DNA of 64,000 bases, taken from Verrucomicrobiota bacterium (GTDB taxonomy: Bacteria > Verrucomicrobiota > Verrucomicrobiia > Limisphaerales > UBA9464). Position 1 is the stretch's first letter. The number at the start of each line of letters is the position of its first letter. The notes under the pieces are model-generated. The model saw only the letters and a list, made by a program, of their open reading frames with translations, did not search any database and had not been told where the DNA came from. The position numbers and the translations under genes were made by a program. The stretch is from the NCBI GenBank assembly GCA_947471985.1, contig CANIZL010000007.1:1-64000 (forward strand), written 5' to 3'. Of this stretch, positions 19,529 through 28,768 are shown piece after piece.

Positions 19529-20515
19529 ATGAAATACCTTCCGTCAGTCTTCTCCCTTCCGCGGCTGAACTCCGGCCGGTCATCCCACTGCCTCCTCGGT
19601 GCCGTCGCCACGGCGGCCGCCCTATCCACTCTCACGCCGGCTCTACAGGCGGAGGAAACCGCCGTCCAGCGGTTCCACGCGGTGAACAATCTGGAGTTCT
19701 CCGACAAATACCTCACGCCCCGCGGCATGCTGGTCCACAACGACGGCCTCACCTTTCAGTGGCTCGCGCTCGGACTCTTCAACCTCTACCACGGCGACTC
19801 CTTCATCAACGACATCACCCTGGTGGGCGGTGTCTGGAATGATTTCAGCTCCAGTCCGGTTTCGGTGCACCCGCCGTTCAACAGCAGTCCCAAGACCAGC
19901 TGGGTGGAGATCGATCCGATCGCCGGCATCTCGGTGGGCTTCGCGAAGAACTTCAAGCTCGATGTCACCTATACGGCCTTCAACATGCAGATCCTCGACA
20001 TCGGTACGTCGCAGCATCTGGAAACGAAACTGAGCTTTGATGATTCGCCCTACCTGAAGGCGTTCGCGCTGCATCCCTACCTGCTCTTCTGGAAGGAACT
20101 CGACGGCAAGGCCACGGCGGCTCAGGTGCCGTATTTCGTGGATCCTCTGGGCAAGAACCCGGGTGCGCCGCCGGACTCCAGCTACTATTTCGAACTCGGC
20201 ATCGCGCCGGGCTACACGTTCAAGGATCTTGGCGTAAAGGTCGAAGTCCCCATTCGAGCCCTGCTGCCGAACAAGGATTTCTACGGCGAGTATTATGACA
20301 AGGCGTCCACGGTTGGACTCTACGAAGTCGGCGCCAAGGTGACCGTGCCCCTCAAATTCGTGCCACCGGGGTACGGCTTCTGGAATTTCCATCTCGGTGT
20401 CCGCTACATGAGCTTTGAAGACAAGAACCTCCAAGGCATGCAGCAGTTCAATGCGCCCGGCAAGGCCGTGAAGGATGCCGTGCAATACTACTGCGGATTC
20501 AACGCGTTCTTCTGA
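19529..20515 (+). CDS. Outer-membrane channel/transporter-like beta-barrel protein
   Basis: Signal peptide; alternating beta pattern (YFELGIAPGYTFKDLGVKVEVPIRALLP, FWNFHLGVRYMSF), C-terminal aromatic; first gene after the sigma-54 promoter. Confidence 0.65.
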   Translation: MKYLPSVFSLPRLNSGRSSHCLLGAVATAAALSTLTPALQAEETAVQRFHAVNNLEFSDKYLTPRGMLVHNDGLTFQWLALGLFNLYHGDSFINDITLVGGVWNDFSSSPVSVHPPFNSSPKTSWVEIDPIAGISVGFAKNFKLDVTYTAFNMQILDIGTSQHLETKLSFDDSPYLKAFALHPYLLFWKELDGKATAAQVPYFVDPLGKNPGAPPDSSYYFELGIAPGYTFKDLGVKVEVPIRALLPNKDFYGEYYDKASTVGLYEVGAKVTVPLKFVPPGYGFWNFHLGVRYMSFEDKNLQGMQQFNAPGKAVKDAVQYYCGFNAFF

Positions 20516-20562
20516 GCGACCACCCCCGCACCAAAATCGCTGTTCCCAACTTCCCTTCATTC

Positions 20563-21681
20563 ATGAAATTTTTCTCCCGGACATTTCCCCTGATCGCCAC
20601 ACTGGCCACCGCCACGCTGTGCTCCGGTCCCACCCGCGCCGCCGACAAAGTCGTCGCCGGCTTCATCTACGTCGGTCCCAAGGACGACTACGGTTACAAC
20701 CAGGCGCATTCCGAAGGCTGCCGCGGCGTGCAAAAGCTCTCGTGGGTCAAAGGCGTGGAAGAGGCCAGCGTGCCGGAAACCACCGCCGTACAGGAGACCA
20801 TGCGCAACATGATCAATCTCGACGGCGCATCGGTGCTCTTTCCCACCTCGTTCGGCTACTTTGATCCGCACATTCTGAAGGTCGCCAAGCAGTATCCCAA
20901 GGTGCAGTTCGTGCACTGCGGCGGCCTCTACACCGAGGGCAAGCATCCGGCCAATGTCGGCAGCTACTTCGGCTATATCGACGAGGCGGTCTACGTTGCC
21001 GGCATCGTCGCCGGACACGCCACGAAATCCGGCAAACTCGGGTTCATCGCGGCCAAGCCCATTCCGCAGGTGCTGCGCAACATCAACGCCTTCGCGCTCG
21101 GAGCGCAGAGCGTGAACCCCAAGGCCACCGTGCAGGTGATCTTCACGGGTGAATGGTCCATGCCCGTCAAGGAGGCCGAGGCGGCCACGTCCCTCATCAA
21201 CCAGGGCGTGGATGCCCTCACGTGCCACGTCGACAGCCCGAAGGTGATCCTCGAAACCGCGGAACGCCGGGGCATTTTTGTCACCGGCTATCATGCGAAC
21301 GGCGCGAAACTCGCGCCAAAGGGTTATCTCACCGGCGCCGAGTGGAACTGGTCGAAGGTCTACACGGATTACGCCGAAGCGGTGAAGGCGGGCAAGTCCC
21401 TCGCGGCCGGAACCATACCTCACCTCGTCCGCGGCGGCATCAAGGAAGGCTTTGTGAAGGTCTCCGATTACGGCCCGGCGGTGACCGACGCCGCCAAGGC
21501 CGACGCCGAGGCCGCCAAGGCCAAATTCCTCGCGGGCACGATGGTGATCTTCAAGGGACCGCTCAAGGACAACACCGGGAAAGAGATCCTCCCCGAGGGC
21601 AAGGACCTCGCCCAGCAGGCGTTGGAACTGGAATCGATGGGCTGGCTGGTGGCCGGCGTGATCGGCAGCACCAAGAACTGA
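20563..21681 (+). CDS. BMP-family (Med/PnrA-like) ABC transporter substrate-binding protein
   Basis: KVVAGFIYVGPKDDYGYNQAHSEG..., ANVGSYFGYIDEAVYVAGIVAGHATKSGKLGFIA; signal peptide. Confidence 0.92.
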   Translation: MKFFSRTFPLIATLATATLCSGPTRAADKVVAGFIYVGPKDDYGYNQAHSEGCRGVQKLSWVKGVEEASVPETTAVQETMRNMINLDGASVLFPTSFGYFDPHILKVAKQYPKVQFVHCGGLYTEGKHPANVGSYFGYIDEAVYVAGIVAGHATKSGKLGFIAAKPIPQVLRNINAFALGAQSVNPKATVQVIFTGEWSMPVKEAEAATSLINQGVDALTCHVDSPKVILETAERRGIFVTGYHANGAKLAPKGYLTGAEWNWSKVYTDYAEAVKAGKSLAAGTIPHLVRGGIKEGFVKVSDYGPAVTDAAKADAEAAKAKFLAGTMVIFKGPLKDNTGKEILPEGKDLAQQALELESMGWLVAGVIGSTKN

Positions 21682-21700
21682 GGCTGAACCACACCGCTTT

Positions 21701-22804
21701 ATGAGCGCCGTCGCCACCGCCCACGATCCGGCCGCCACTCGCGGGGCGCCGCGTACCGCGGTGCGGTGGCGGCCGGCGCTCGAAGCCGTCGTCCTGCCCG
21801 TCGGCGCCGTCCTCGTCGCCCTCATTCTGTTCGGCGCCTTCTGCCTGACCCAGGGGCGAAACCCGCTGGCCGTTTTCGCCGCCATCTATCAAGCCGCCTT
21901 CGGCTCGGGATATTCCTTTCAGAACACCTTGGTGCGCGCCGCGCCTTTAATGCTCACGGCGCTCTGCACCGCCCTGCCCGCCCGGCTTGGATTGGTCATC
22001 ATTGGCAATGAGGGCGCCCTGGTGGCCGGCGGCGTGGCGGCCACTGCCGCCGGGTTGCTCGTGTCGACCACCTCGCCCCTCGTCGTAATCAGCTGCATGC
22101 TTCTCGCCGGAATGATCGGCGGCGGCCTTTGGATCACGCTCGTCGGTTTCCTCTTTTACTTCCGCAGCGTCAACGAGACCATCAGCAGTCTGCTGCTCAA
22201 TTACATCGCCATCGCCGTGTTAAACCATTTGGTGAACGGCCCGATGCGCGATCCCAGCAGCCTCAACAAACCTTCCAGCTTTCCCATTCCCGAGGACAAA
22301 ATGCTACCCCTCCTCGGCAGCACCAACGTGCACTTCGGATTGATCTTCGGGATCATTGTGTGCCTGCTGGCCTGGGGGCTCATGGAGCACACCACCTTCG
22401 GTTTCAAAGTGCGCATGATCGGCGGCAACATCCGCGCCGCGCGCCTGGCCGGATTGCCCGTGACCCGGCTCGGTCTCATCACCTGCTTCCTCGCCGGCGC
22501 CGCGGCCGGTATCGCCGGCATGGTGGAAGTCGCCGCCGTTCAGGGCCGCGCCAACGAATCGCTCGCCGCCGGTTATGGCTACGCCGGGATCCTGGTGGCC
22601 TTCGTCGCCCGACATCGCGGACTGCCCATCATTCTCGTCGCCACCCTGCTCGGCGGCATCCTCGCCAGCGGTGGCATCCTGCAACGGCAGTTTCAATTGC
22701 CCGACGCCACCATCCTCGTTTTTCAGGGCCTCGTCTTCCTCGTGATTCTGCTCAGCGAGTCCCTCTACGGAAAGTTCAAATTCTTTAAGGAAACCGGCGC
22801 ATGA
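21701..22804 (+). CDS. ABC transporter permease (nucleoside/BMP-type importer)
   Basis: GLVIIGNEGALVAGG; AVQGRANESLAAGYGYAGILVAFVARHRGL; follows the BMP gene. Confidence 0.92.
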   Translation: MSAVATAHDPAATRGAPRTAVRWRPALEAVVLPVGAVLVALILFGAFCLTQGRNPLAVFAAIYQAAFGSGYSFQNTLVRAAPLMLTALCTALPARLGLVIIGNEGALVAGGVAATAAGLLVSTTSPLVVISCMLLAGMIGGGLWITLVGFLFYFRSVNETISSLLLNYIAIAVLNHLVNGPMRDPSSLNKPSSFPIPEDKMLPLLGSTNVHFGLIFGIIVCLLAWGLMEHTTFGFKVRMIGGNIRAARLAGLPVTRLGLITCFLAGAAAGIAGMVEVAAVQGRANESLAAGYGYAGILVAFVARHRGLPIILVATLLGGILASGGILQRQFQLPDATILVFQGLVFLVILLSESLYGKFKFFKETGA

Positions 22805-23727
22805 TCACTGAATCCATCGGCGGTTGGGGCGTGGTGATCGGCATACTCGCGGGCGCCGTGCGCGGCGGGACTCCGTTCCTGCTGGTCAGCTTGGGCGAGT
22901 GCCTCACGGAAAAGAGCGGCAAGATCAACCTGGGCCTGGAAGGCGTGCTGTTGATCGGCGCCATGAGCGCCTACGCCGTCTCATATCAAACCGGCAGTCC
23001 GTGGGTCGGGGTGGCCGCGGCGGGGATCGCCGGCGCAATTCTCGGGGCGATTCATGCTTTTCTGGTTTCGCGGCCCAAGGTCAATGACATCGCTGCCGGG
23101 ATTGCGATGCTGATCTTCGGGAGCGGCTGCGCGTTCTTCCTGGGCAAGCCCTATATTCAGCCCAGTGCTCCGCAATTGCCCGCGATCGCGCTCGGCGGTT
23201 GGTCGTCCATCCCCCAGGTCGAAGCCGCCCTGAAGATCAGTCCGCTCTTTTTCTTCGGCGTGGCCGCCGCCTTTCTGCTCCAAGCCTTTTTCCGCTCCAC
23301 CCGCTGGGGTATGCAGGTCCGCGCCGTGGGCGATTCGCCCGCCGCCGCCCAGGCCCTGGGCATCTCCGTCCCCCGCACGCGCTTTGCCGCCATCGTCACC
23401 GGCAGCGCCCTCGGCGGCATGGGCGGTGCGCATCTGTCCCTGTTCTATCCCGGCGCCTGGACCGAGGCCATTTCCAGCGGACAAGGTTTAATGGCCGTGG
23501 CATTGGTGATTTTCGCCCGCTGGAACCCGGTGAAATGTCTCTGGGCCTCGCTGCTGTTTGGCGGTGCCCAGGCGGTCGGGCCGTCGCTCCAGGCCGTGGG
23601 CATCAGCACCGGCTACTACCTGTGGAATGCCTCGCCCTACATTCTCACGCTGGGTGTGATGATCCTCACTTGTTCCCCCAAACGCACACTGATCGGTGCC
23701 CCCGGCGCTCTCGGCTCCTCCTCTTAA
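22801..23727 (+). CDS. ABC transporter permease (nucleoside/BMP-type importer, second subunit)
   Basis: GGTPFLLVSLGECLTEKSGKINLGLEGVLLIGAM; RAVGDSPAAAQALGISV; 4-nt overlap with the preceding permease. Confidence 0.92.
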   Translation: MITESIGGWGVVIGILAGAVRGGTPFLLVSLGECLTEKSGKINLGLEGVLLIGAMSAYAVSYQTGSPWVGVAAAGIAGAILGAIHAFLVSRPKVNDIAAGIAMLIFGSGCAFFLGKPYIQPSAPQLPAIALGGWSSIPQVEAALKISPLFFFGVAAAFLLQAFFRSTRWGMQVRAVGDSPAAAQALGISVPRTRFAAIVTGSALGGMGGAHLSLFYPGAWTEAISSGQGLMAVALVIFARWNPVKCLWASLLFGGAQAVGPSLQAVGISTGYYLWNASPYILTLGVMILTCSPKRTLIGAPGALGSSS

Positions 23728-23751
23728 ATTCACGCATAAACCTCCGAACCC

Positions 23752-24435
23752 ATGTCCCGACACGTCGATGCCGCTCCCTATCCCTGGCCCTACAACGGTG
23801 ATCTCCGTCCCGCCAACACGGCGATTGTGGTCATCGATATGCAGACCGATTTCTGCGGTCCGGGCGGTTATGTCGACACCATGGGCTACGATCTTGCCCT
23901 CACCCGCGCGCCCATCGGTCCGATTCAACGCGTCCTGAAGGCGGCCCGTGCGCAGGGCTTCCACGTGCTCCACACGCGCGAAGGACATCGACCGGATCTC
24001 GCTGATCTGCCCGCCAACAAGCGCTGGCGCAGTCGGCGCATCGGCGCGGGCATCGGCGACAGCGGTCCCTGCGGACGGATCCTCATCCGCGGCGAGGCCG
24101 GGTGGGAGATCATTCCCGAGCTGGCCCCCTGGCCCGGGGAATCGGTCATCGATAAACCCGGCAAGGGCTCGTTCTACGCCACGGATCTGGATCTGCTGTT
24201 GCGGCAAAAGGGGATTCAGAACCTCGTCCTGACCGGCATCACCACGGATGTCTGCGTGCACACCACGATGCGCGAAGCCAATGACCGCGGTTACGAATGC
24301 CTCCTGCTTTCCGACGCCACCGGCGCCACCGACCACGGCAATCACCTCGCCGCCCTGAAGATGATTCAGATGCAGGGCGGTGTGTTTGGCGCTGTGGCCG
24401 ATTCCGACGCCTTCATCCGCGCCCTGCAAGGTTAA
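23752..24435 (+). CDS. Cysteine hydrolase, isochorismatase-like family; biuret-hydrolase (BiuH)-like
   Basis: [43 protein letters not shown]; catalytic D/K/C candidates in [32 protein letters not shown]. Closely resembles biuret hydrolases as recalled. Confidence 0.85.
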   Translation: MSRHVDAAPYPWPYNGDLRPANTAIVVIDMQTDFCGPGGYVDTMGYDLALTRAPIGPIQRVLKAARAQGFHVLHTREGHRPDLADLPANKRWRSRRIGAGIGDSGPCGRILIRGEAGWEIIPELAPWPGESVIDKPGKGSFYATDLDLLLRQKGIQNLVLTGITTDVCVHTTMREANDRGYECLLLSDATGATDHGNHLAALKMIQMQGGVFGAVADSDAFIRALQG

Positions 24436-24439
24436 TCCC

Positions 24440-25981
24440 ATGCTCATCCCGCCACCCGCCGAACGTCCGCTGCAGCCGCTCCCACTGGAGCTGGTAAAGC
24501 TCACCAAACGATTCGGCGCCTTCGTGGCCAACGATCAGATTTCGCTCAAGGTCCCGCCCGGCACCTTCCACGCCCTGCTCGGCGAAAACGGCGCCGGCAA
24601 AAGCACCCTGGTGAAATGCATCATGGGCTATCACCAGGCGGACGAGGGGGATCTGGTCATCGACGGTCATTCGCGTGAGATCCGCAGTCCCTACGACGCC
24701 TACCAATTCGGCATCGGCATGGTGTACCAGCATTTCACGCTCGTGCCCGCGATGACCGTGGCGGAAAACCTCGTACTGAGCCGTCCCAACACCCCCGGCA
24801 TCATCCGCTGGAAGGAGGAGCGGGAACACCTGCGTGAGTTCATGAAGACCGCACCGTTCCAGGTGGATCTCGATACCCCCGCCGGACAGCTCGCCGCCGG
24901 ACAAAAGCAGAAGGTGGAAATCCTGAAGCAGCTTTATCTCAACAGCCGCTTCCTCATCCTCGACGAACCCACCTCGGTGCTGACACCCGCGGAAGCAGAC
25001 GAAGTTCTGGGGTTGATCCGCGACAAGGTGAAGGCCGGGCACCTGAGTGTGCTGCTCATCACGCACAAGTTCCGCGAGGTCTTCGCGTTTTGTGACGAGA
25101 TCACTGTGCTGCGTCGAGGCAAATTCGCCGGGGCCGGCAAGGTGGCGGATCTGCGCGCCGACGACATGGCCGCCATGATGATGGGTGGCCAACGCGAGGC
25201 CCGGGTCGTCCGCAAACTCCCACGCGAACGCGGGCCCGCAGCGCTCGAACTCAAGGGCCTGTGCGCCAATCAGGACAACGGTCTGCCCGCGGTGAACCAG
25301 GTGAATCTCACGATTCATGAAGGCGAGGTCGTCGGCATCGCCGGTGTGTCCGGCAACGGCCAACGCGAATTGGTGGAAGTCCTCGCCGGCCAGCGTCCCG
25401 CCACCGGGGGCACCGTGCAGGTCCATGGCCAGGCGTATTCGGCGACCCGCGCCGAAGCCTTTCAGCACAAGGTCTTCCTGCTGCCCGAGGAGCCGCTGCG
25501 CAACGCCTGCGTTCCCGGGATGACCGTCGCCGAAAACATCGCCTTCCGCAGTTTTGATCGACCGCCCATCGGCCGGGCTGGTTGCTTTGTAAGTCGTCCC
25601 GCGATCCGCAAATTCGCCCAGGAATTGATCACCCGCTTTTCGGTGAAGACCCGTTCCACCGAGACGCCCATCGGGGATCTGTCCGGCGGCAACGTGCAGC
25701 GCGCGGTGCTGGCGCGGGAACTCGGGCCCGGAACGGCGCAGGTTCTGATCACCGCCAATCCCTGTTTCGGTCTCGACTTCGCCGCCGTGGAATCCATCCA
25801 CAGTCAGATCACCGAGGCCCGCAATCGCGGCGTGGCCGTGCTCCTTGTCAGCGAAGATCTCGATGAACTGCTCGCCCTGGCCGACCGCCTGCTGGTGATT
25901 TCCCACGGAGAGTTGGTTTACGAAACCACGCCGGCGCAGGCCGAAATCAACACCATCGGTCACCACATGGCCGGCCACTGA
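24440..25981 (+). CDS. ABC transporter ATP-binding protein with two NBDs (BMP/nucleoside-type importer)
   Basis: GENGAGKSTLVKC, LAAGQKQKVEI, LILDEPTSVLTP; second NBD GVSGNGQRELVEV, LSGGNVQRAVLAREL. Confidence 0.95.
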   Translation: MLIPPPAERPLQPLPLELVKLTKRFGAFVANDQISLKVPPGTFHALLGENGAGKSTLVKCIMGYHQADEGDLVIDGHSREIRSPYDAYQFGIGMVYQHFTLVPAMTVAENLVLSRPNTPGIIRWKEEREHLREFMKTAPFQVDLDTPAGQLAAGQKQKVEILKQLYLNSRFLILDEPTSVLTPAEADEVLGLIRDKVKAGHLSVLLITHKFREVFAFCDEITVLRRGKFAGAGKVADLRADDMAAMMMGGQREARVVRKLPRERGPAALELKGLCANQDNGLPAVNQVNLTIHEGEVVGIAGVSGNGQRELVEVLAGQRPATGGTVQVHGQAYSATRAEAFQHKVFLLPEEPLRNACVPGMTVAENIAFRSFDRPPIGRAGCFVSRPAIRKFAQELITRFSVKTRSTETPIGDLSGGNVQRAVLARELGPGTAQVLITANPCFGLDFAAVESIHSQITEARNRGVAVLLVSEDLDELLALADRLLVISHGELVYETTPAQAEINTIGHHMAGH

Positions 25982-26001
25982 AGCCTTCATTCGCCTCACC
26001 C

Positions 26002-26679
26002 ATGCCGAACTCCACTCTGATCACCGTCGCCGCGGAGCCTTATGCCTTCGAGTTCACGCCGGCCACTTGCGCGCTGTTGATCATCGATATGCAGCGCGAT
26101 TTTCTCGAGCCCGGCGGCTTCGGAGAAATGCTCGGCAACGATGTCGCGAAATTGCGCCGGACCATCGCGCCGAACCAGCAACTGCTCGCCGCGTGGCGGG
26201 CGAAGGGCTGGAAGGTCCTTCATACCCGTGAAGGACACCGACCCGATCTTTCCGATTTGCCACCCGCCAAGAAGGTGCGGGGCCGCAGCCCGATGACCAT
26301 CGGTGATCGCGGACCCATGGGGCGGATCCTCATCCGCGGTGAAGCCGGCCACGATATCATTCCGGAACTGTATCCGCTGCCCACCGAACCGGTGATCGAC
26401 AAACCGGGCAAGGGCGCGTTCTTCGCCACCGACCTGCACGCCATCCTGCAAAACTGCGGCATCCAACAATTGATCGTCACCGGGGTGACCACGGAAGTCT
26501 GCGTGAACACCACGGTTCGCGAAGCCAACGACCGGGGATACGACTGCCTCGTCCCGGCGGATTGCGTGGGCTCCTATTTTCCTGAATTCCAGGACCTGGG
26601 CCTCCGCATGATCCGCGCCCAGGGCGGCATCTTCGGGTGGGTTTCCCACTCGGACAATCTCCTCGCCGCGCTTCACTGA
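26002..26679 (+). CDS. Second cysteine hydrolase, isochorismatase-like family; possibly triuret/ureide hydrolase
   Basis: [59 protein letters not shown]; paralogue of the 23752-24435 product. Confidence 0.85.
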   Translation: MPNSTLITVAAEPYAFEFTPATCALLIIDMQRDFLEPGGFGEMLGNDVAKLRRTIAPNQQLLAAWRAKGWKVLHTREGHRPDLSDLPPAKKVRGRSPMTIGDRGPMGRILIRGEAGHDIIPELYPLPTEPVIDKPGKGAFFATDLHAILQNCGIQQLIVTGVTTEVCVNTTVREANDRGYDCLVPADCVGSYFPEFQDLGLRMIRAQGGIFGWVSHSDNLLAALH

Positions 26680-26727
26680 TCCCCTGCTTTCCCGGTCACC
26701 AACGCAGAACCAGCCCCGCCCATTCCT

Positions 26728-28329
26728 ATGAGTGAATCCAGCAAACCCAGAATCTGGGTACCCGGAGATTGGAACGCCTTCTTCGGTTTCGGCACGAACA
26801 TCCTCGTCAACCTGCTCACGCTCACCGGCCTGTTGCGGTTTGTGCTGAAGATGCCGGATGAGCTGGTCTTCGGGCGCATTCTGCCGGCGACCGGATTGAT
26901 GCTGTGCCTGTCCACCCTCTACTACGCCTGGCTGGCCTATCGCCTCGCGCAGCAGACCGGCCGCACCGACGTCTGCGCACTGCCCTCGGGAACCAGCGTG
27001 CCGCACATGTTCGTGGTGACCTTCATCATCATGCTGCCCATCACCCTGAAAACCGGGGATCCAGTGAAGGGGTGGGAGGCGGGACTCACGTGGGTGTTCC
27101 TGCAAAGCTTTGTCCTGATGATCGGCGGGTTCATCGCCCCAGTGATCCGCAAGATCACTCCGCGCGCCGCCCTGTTGGGCACGCTGGCGGGCGTGTCGAT
27201 CACCTTCATCTCCATGCGTCCGGCGCTGGAGATGTTCCTGACGCCGTTGATCGGATTGCCGTGCTTCGCGATCATCCTGCTCAGCTGGTTTGGCGGGGTG
27301 AAATACCGGGGCATTCCCGCCGGACTGGTAGCGATCGCCACCGGCACGGTGATCGCGTGGGGCTCCACAGCCCTGGGCGGCCACCACGGCGGCATGAGCC
27401 TGCAAGGCCTCACGGATTCGGTGACGAATTTCGGCTTCCACGTGCCCCTGCCCGCGTTCCAACACGTTTTCGCCGGCTTCGAATTCCTCGGCATCCTGCT
27501 CGTCACCGCGATTCCCTTCGGCATCTATGATCTCGTCGAAGCCATCGACAACGTCGAAAGCGCCGCCGTGGCGGGGGACAGTTTCCCGACGACCCGCGTG
27601 CTCACCGCGGATGGGGTCGTGAGTCTGATCGGTTGCCTCATGGGCAATCCCTTCATCAACGCCGTCTACATTGGTCATCCCGGTTGGAAGGCGATGGGCG
27701 GCCGCATCGGCTATTCGGCCGCCACGGGCATCGCGGTGATTCTCCTCTGCTGGTTTGGCACCATCTCGGTCATGCTGGCGCTGATCCCGGCGGTCGCGAT
27801 CCTGCCGATCCTGCTCTACATCGCGATGTTGATTGGCTCGCAGGCCTTTCAGGAGACCCCCCGAAGCCACGCGCCGGCGATTGTTCTCTCGCTCGTCCCG
27901 CATCTCGCCCATTGGGCAGTCACGCTGATCACCGGCGCGCTCGCTGCCGCCGGCACCATCACGGCGGCCCTGCCCCCGGACCAATTGGAGGCCTTGGTGG
28001 GACGGATGAAGAATGAAGGTGTGCTTTTCCACGGGCTGCAAGTCCTGGGCGGCGGCTCCATTCTGGGCGGATTAATCCTCGGCGCGATCGCGGCGTTTAT
28101 CATTGATCGAAATTTCTCGAAAGCCGCCGGCTTCGCGCTGGCGGGTGCGATCCTGACCTTCTTTGGCTTTATGCACGGCGAACGCATCGGCTTCGCCCAG
28201 ACGCCCATGGTTGCGCTGAGTTACCTGGTGGTGTCCGGGCTCCTGCTGGGTTGCGCCAAATTCGCCGCGGTGACGGCCCGGCCGGCCGAGGAGCCCGCCG
28301 AACCGCACGCGGCTGGCGCCCTGGCGTAA
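26728..28329 (+). CDS. NCS2-family permease (AzgA-like purine/xanthine permease)
   Basis: WVPGDWNAFFGFGTNILVNLLTLTGLLRFVL; CALPSGTSVPHMF; DLVEAIDNVESAAVAGDSFPTTRVLTADG; polytopic. Confidence 0.88.
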   Translation: MSESSKPRIWVPGDWNAFFGFGTNILVNLLTLTGLLRFVLKMPDELVFGRILPATGLMLCLSTLYYAWLAYRLAQQTGRTDVCALPSGTSVPHMFVVTFIIMLPITLKTGDPVKGWEAGLTWVFLQSFVLMIGGFIAPVIRKITPRAALLGTLAGVSITFISMRPALEMFLTPLIGLPCFAIILLSWFGGVKYRGIPAGLVAIATGTVIAWGSTALGGHHGGMSLQGLTDSVTNFGFHVPLPAFQHVFAGFEFLGILLVTAIPFGIYDLVEAIDNVESAAVAGDSFPTTRVLTADGVVSLIGCLMGNPFINAVYIGHPGWKAMGGRIGYSAATGIAVILLCWFGTISVMLALIPAVAILPILLYIAMLIGSQAFQETPRSHAPAIVLSLVPHLAHWAVTLITGALAAAGTITAALPPDQLEALVGRMKNEGVLFHGLQVLGGGSILGGLILGAIAAFIIDRNFSKAAGFALAGAILTFFGFMHGERIGFAQTPMVALSYLVVSGLLLGCAKFAAVTARPAEEPAEPHAAGALA

Positions 28330-28384
28330 CCATGTCGCCCCTGCGCCCTTTCACAATTCGCCACTCCGCGCTTAAGAACACTTC

Positions 28385-28768
28385 ATGCCAATTGATTCCG
28401 AGCGGGTCCTCAAGCTCAACGATCTTTTTCAAGTAACCGGCTGGCAGCACAAGCTGCCGTGGCAGCCCTTCCAGAGCGGCGTGGATATCTACCGGCTCTA
28501 CGGCGACGGCATCTCGGGGCCCACGGCCGCCTTGCTGCGTTTCCGCGCGGGCGGACGGGTTCCGTTGCATGAGCACACGGGATTCGAGCATATCTTTGTG
28601 CTGGCCGGATCCCAGGTGGACGAAAACAGCCGCGCGGAAGCCGGTTCCCTGATCATCAATCCGCCCGGCACCAGCCACAGCATCCTCAGTGAAAACGGAT
28701 GCATCGCGCTCGCGATTTACGAAAAACCGATAAAATTCCTGAGTCCGTCCAACGCCAATCCCCCATGA
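28385..28768 (+). CDS. Cupin-domain protein
   Basis: AGGRVPLHEHTGFEHIFVLAGSQVDE...IINPPGTSHSILSENGC. Confidence 0.88.
   Translation: MPIDSERVLKLNDLFQVTGWQHKLPWQPFQSGVDIYRLYGDGISGPTAALLRFRAGGRVPLHEHTGFEHIFVLAGSQVDENSRAEAGSLIINPPGTSHSILSENGCIALAIYEKPIKFLSPSNANPP

Noticed and set aside
24413-25999. 528-aa minus-strand ORF
   Set aside because: Antisense to the ABC ATPase with clear Walker/signature motifs.
25996-28041. 681-aa minus-strand ORF
   Set aside because: Antisense to the cysteine hydrolase and NCS2 permease genes, which have clear motifs; shadow ORF.
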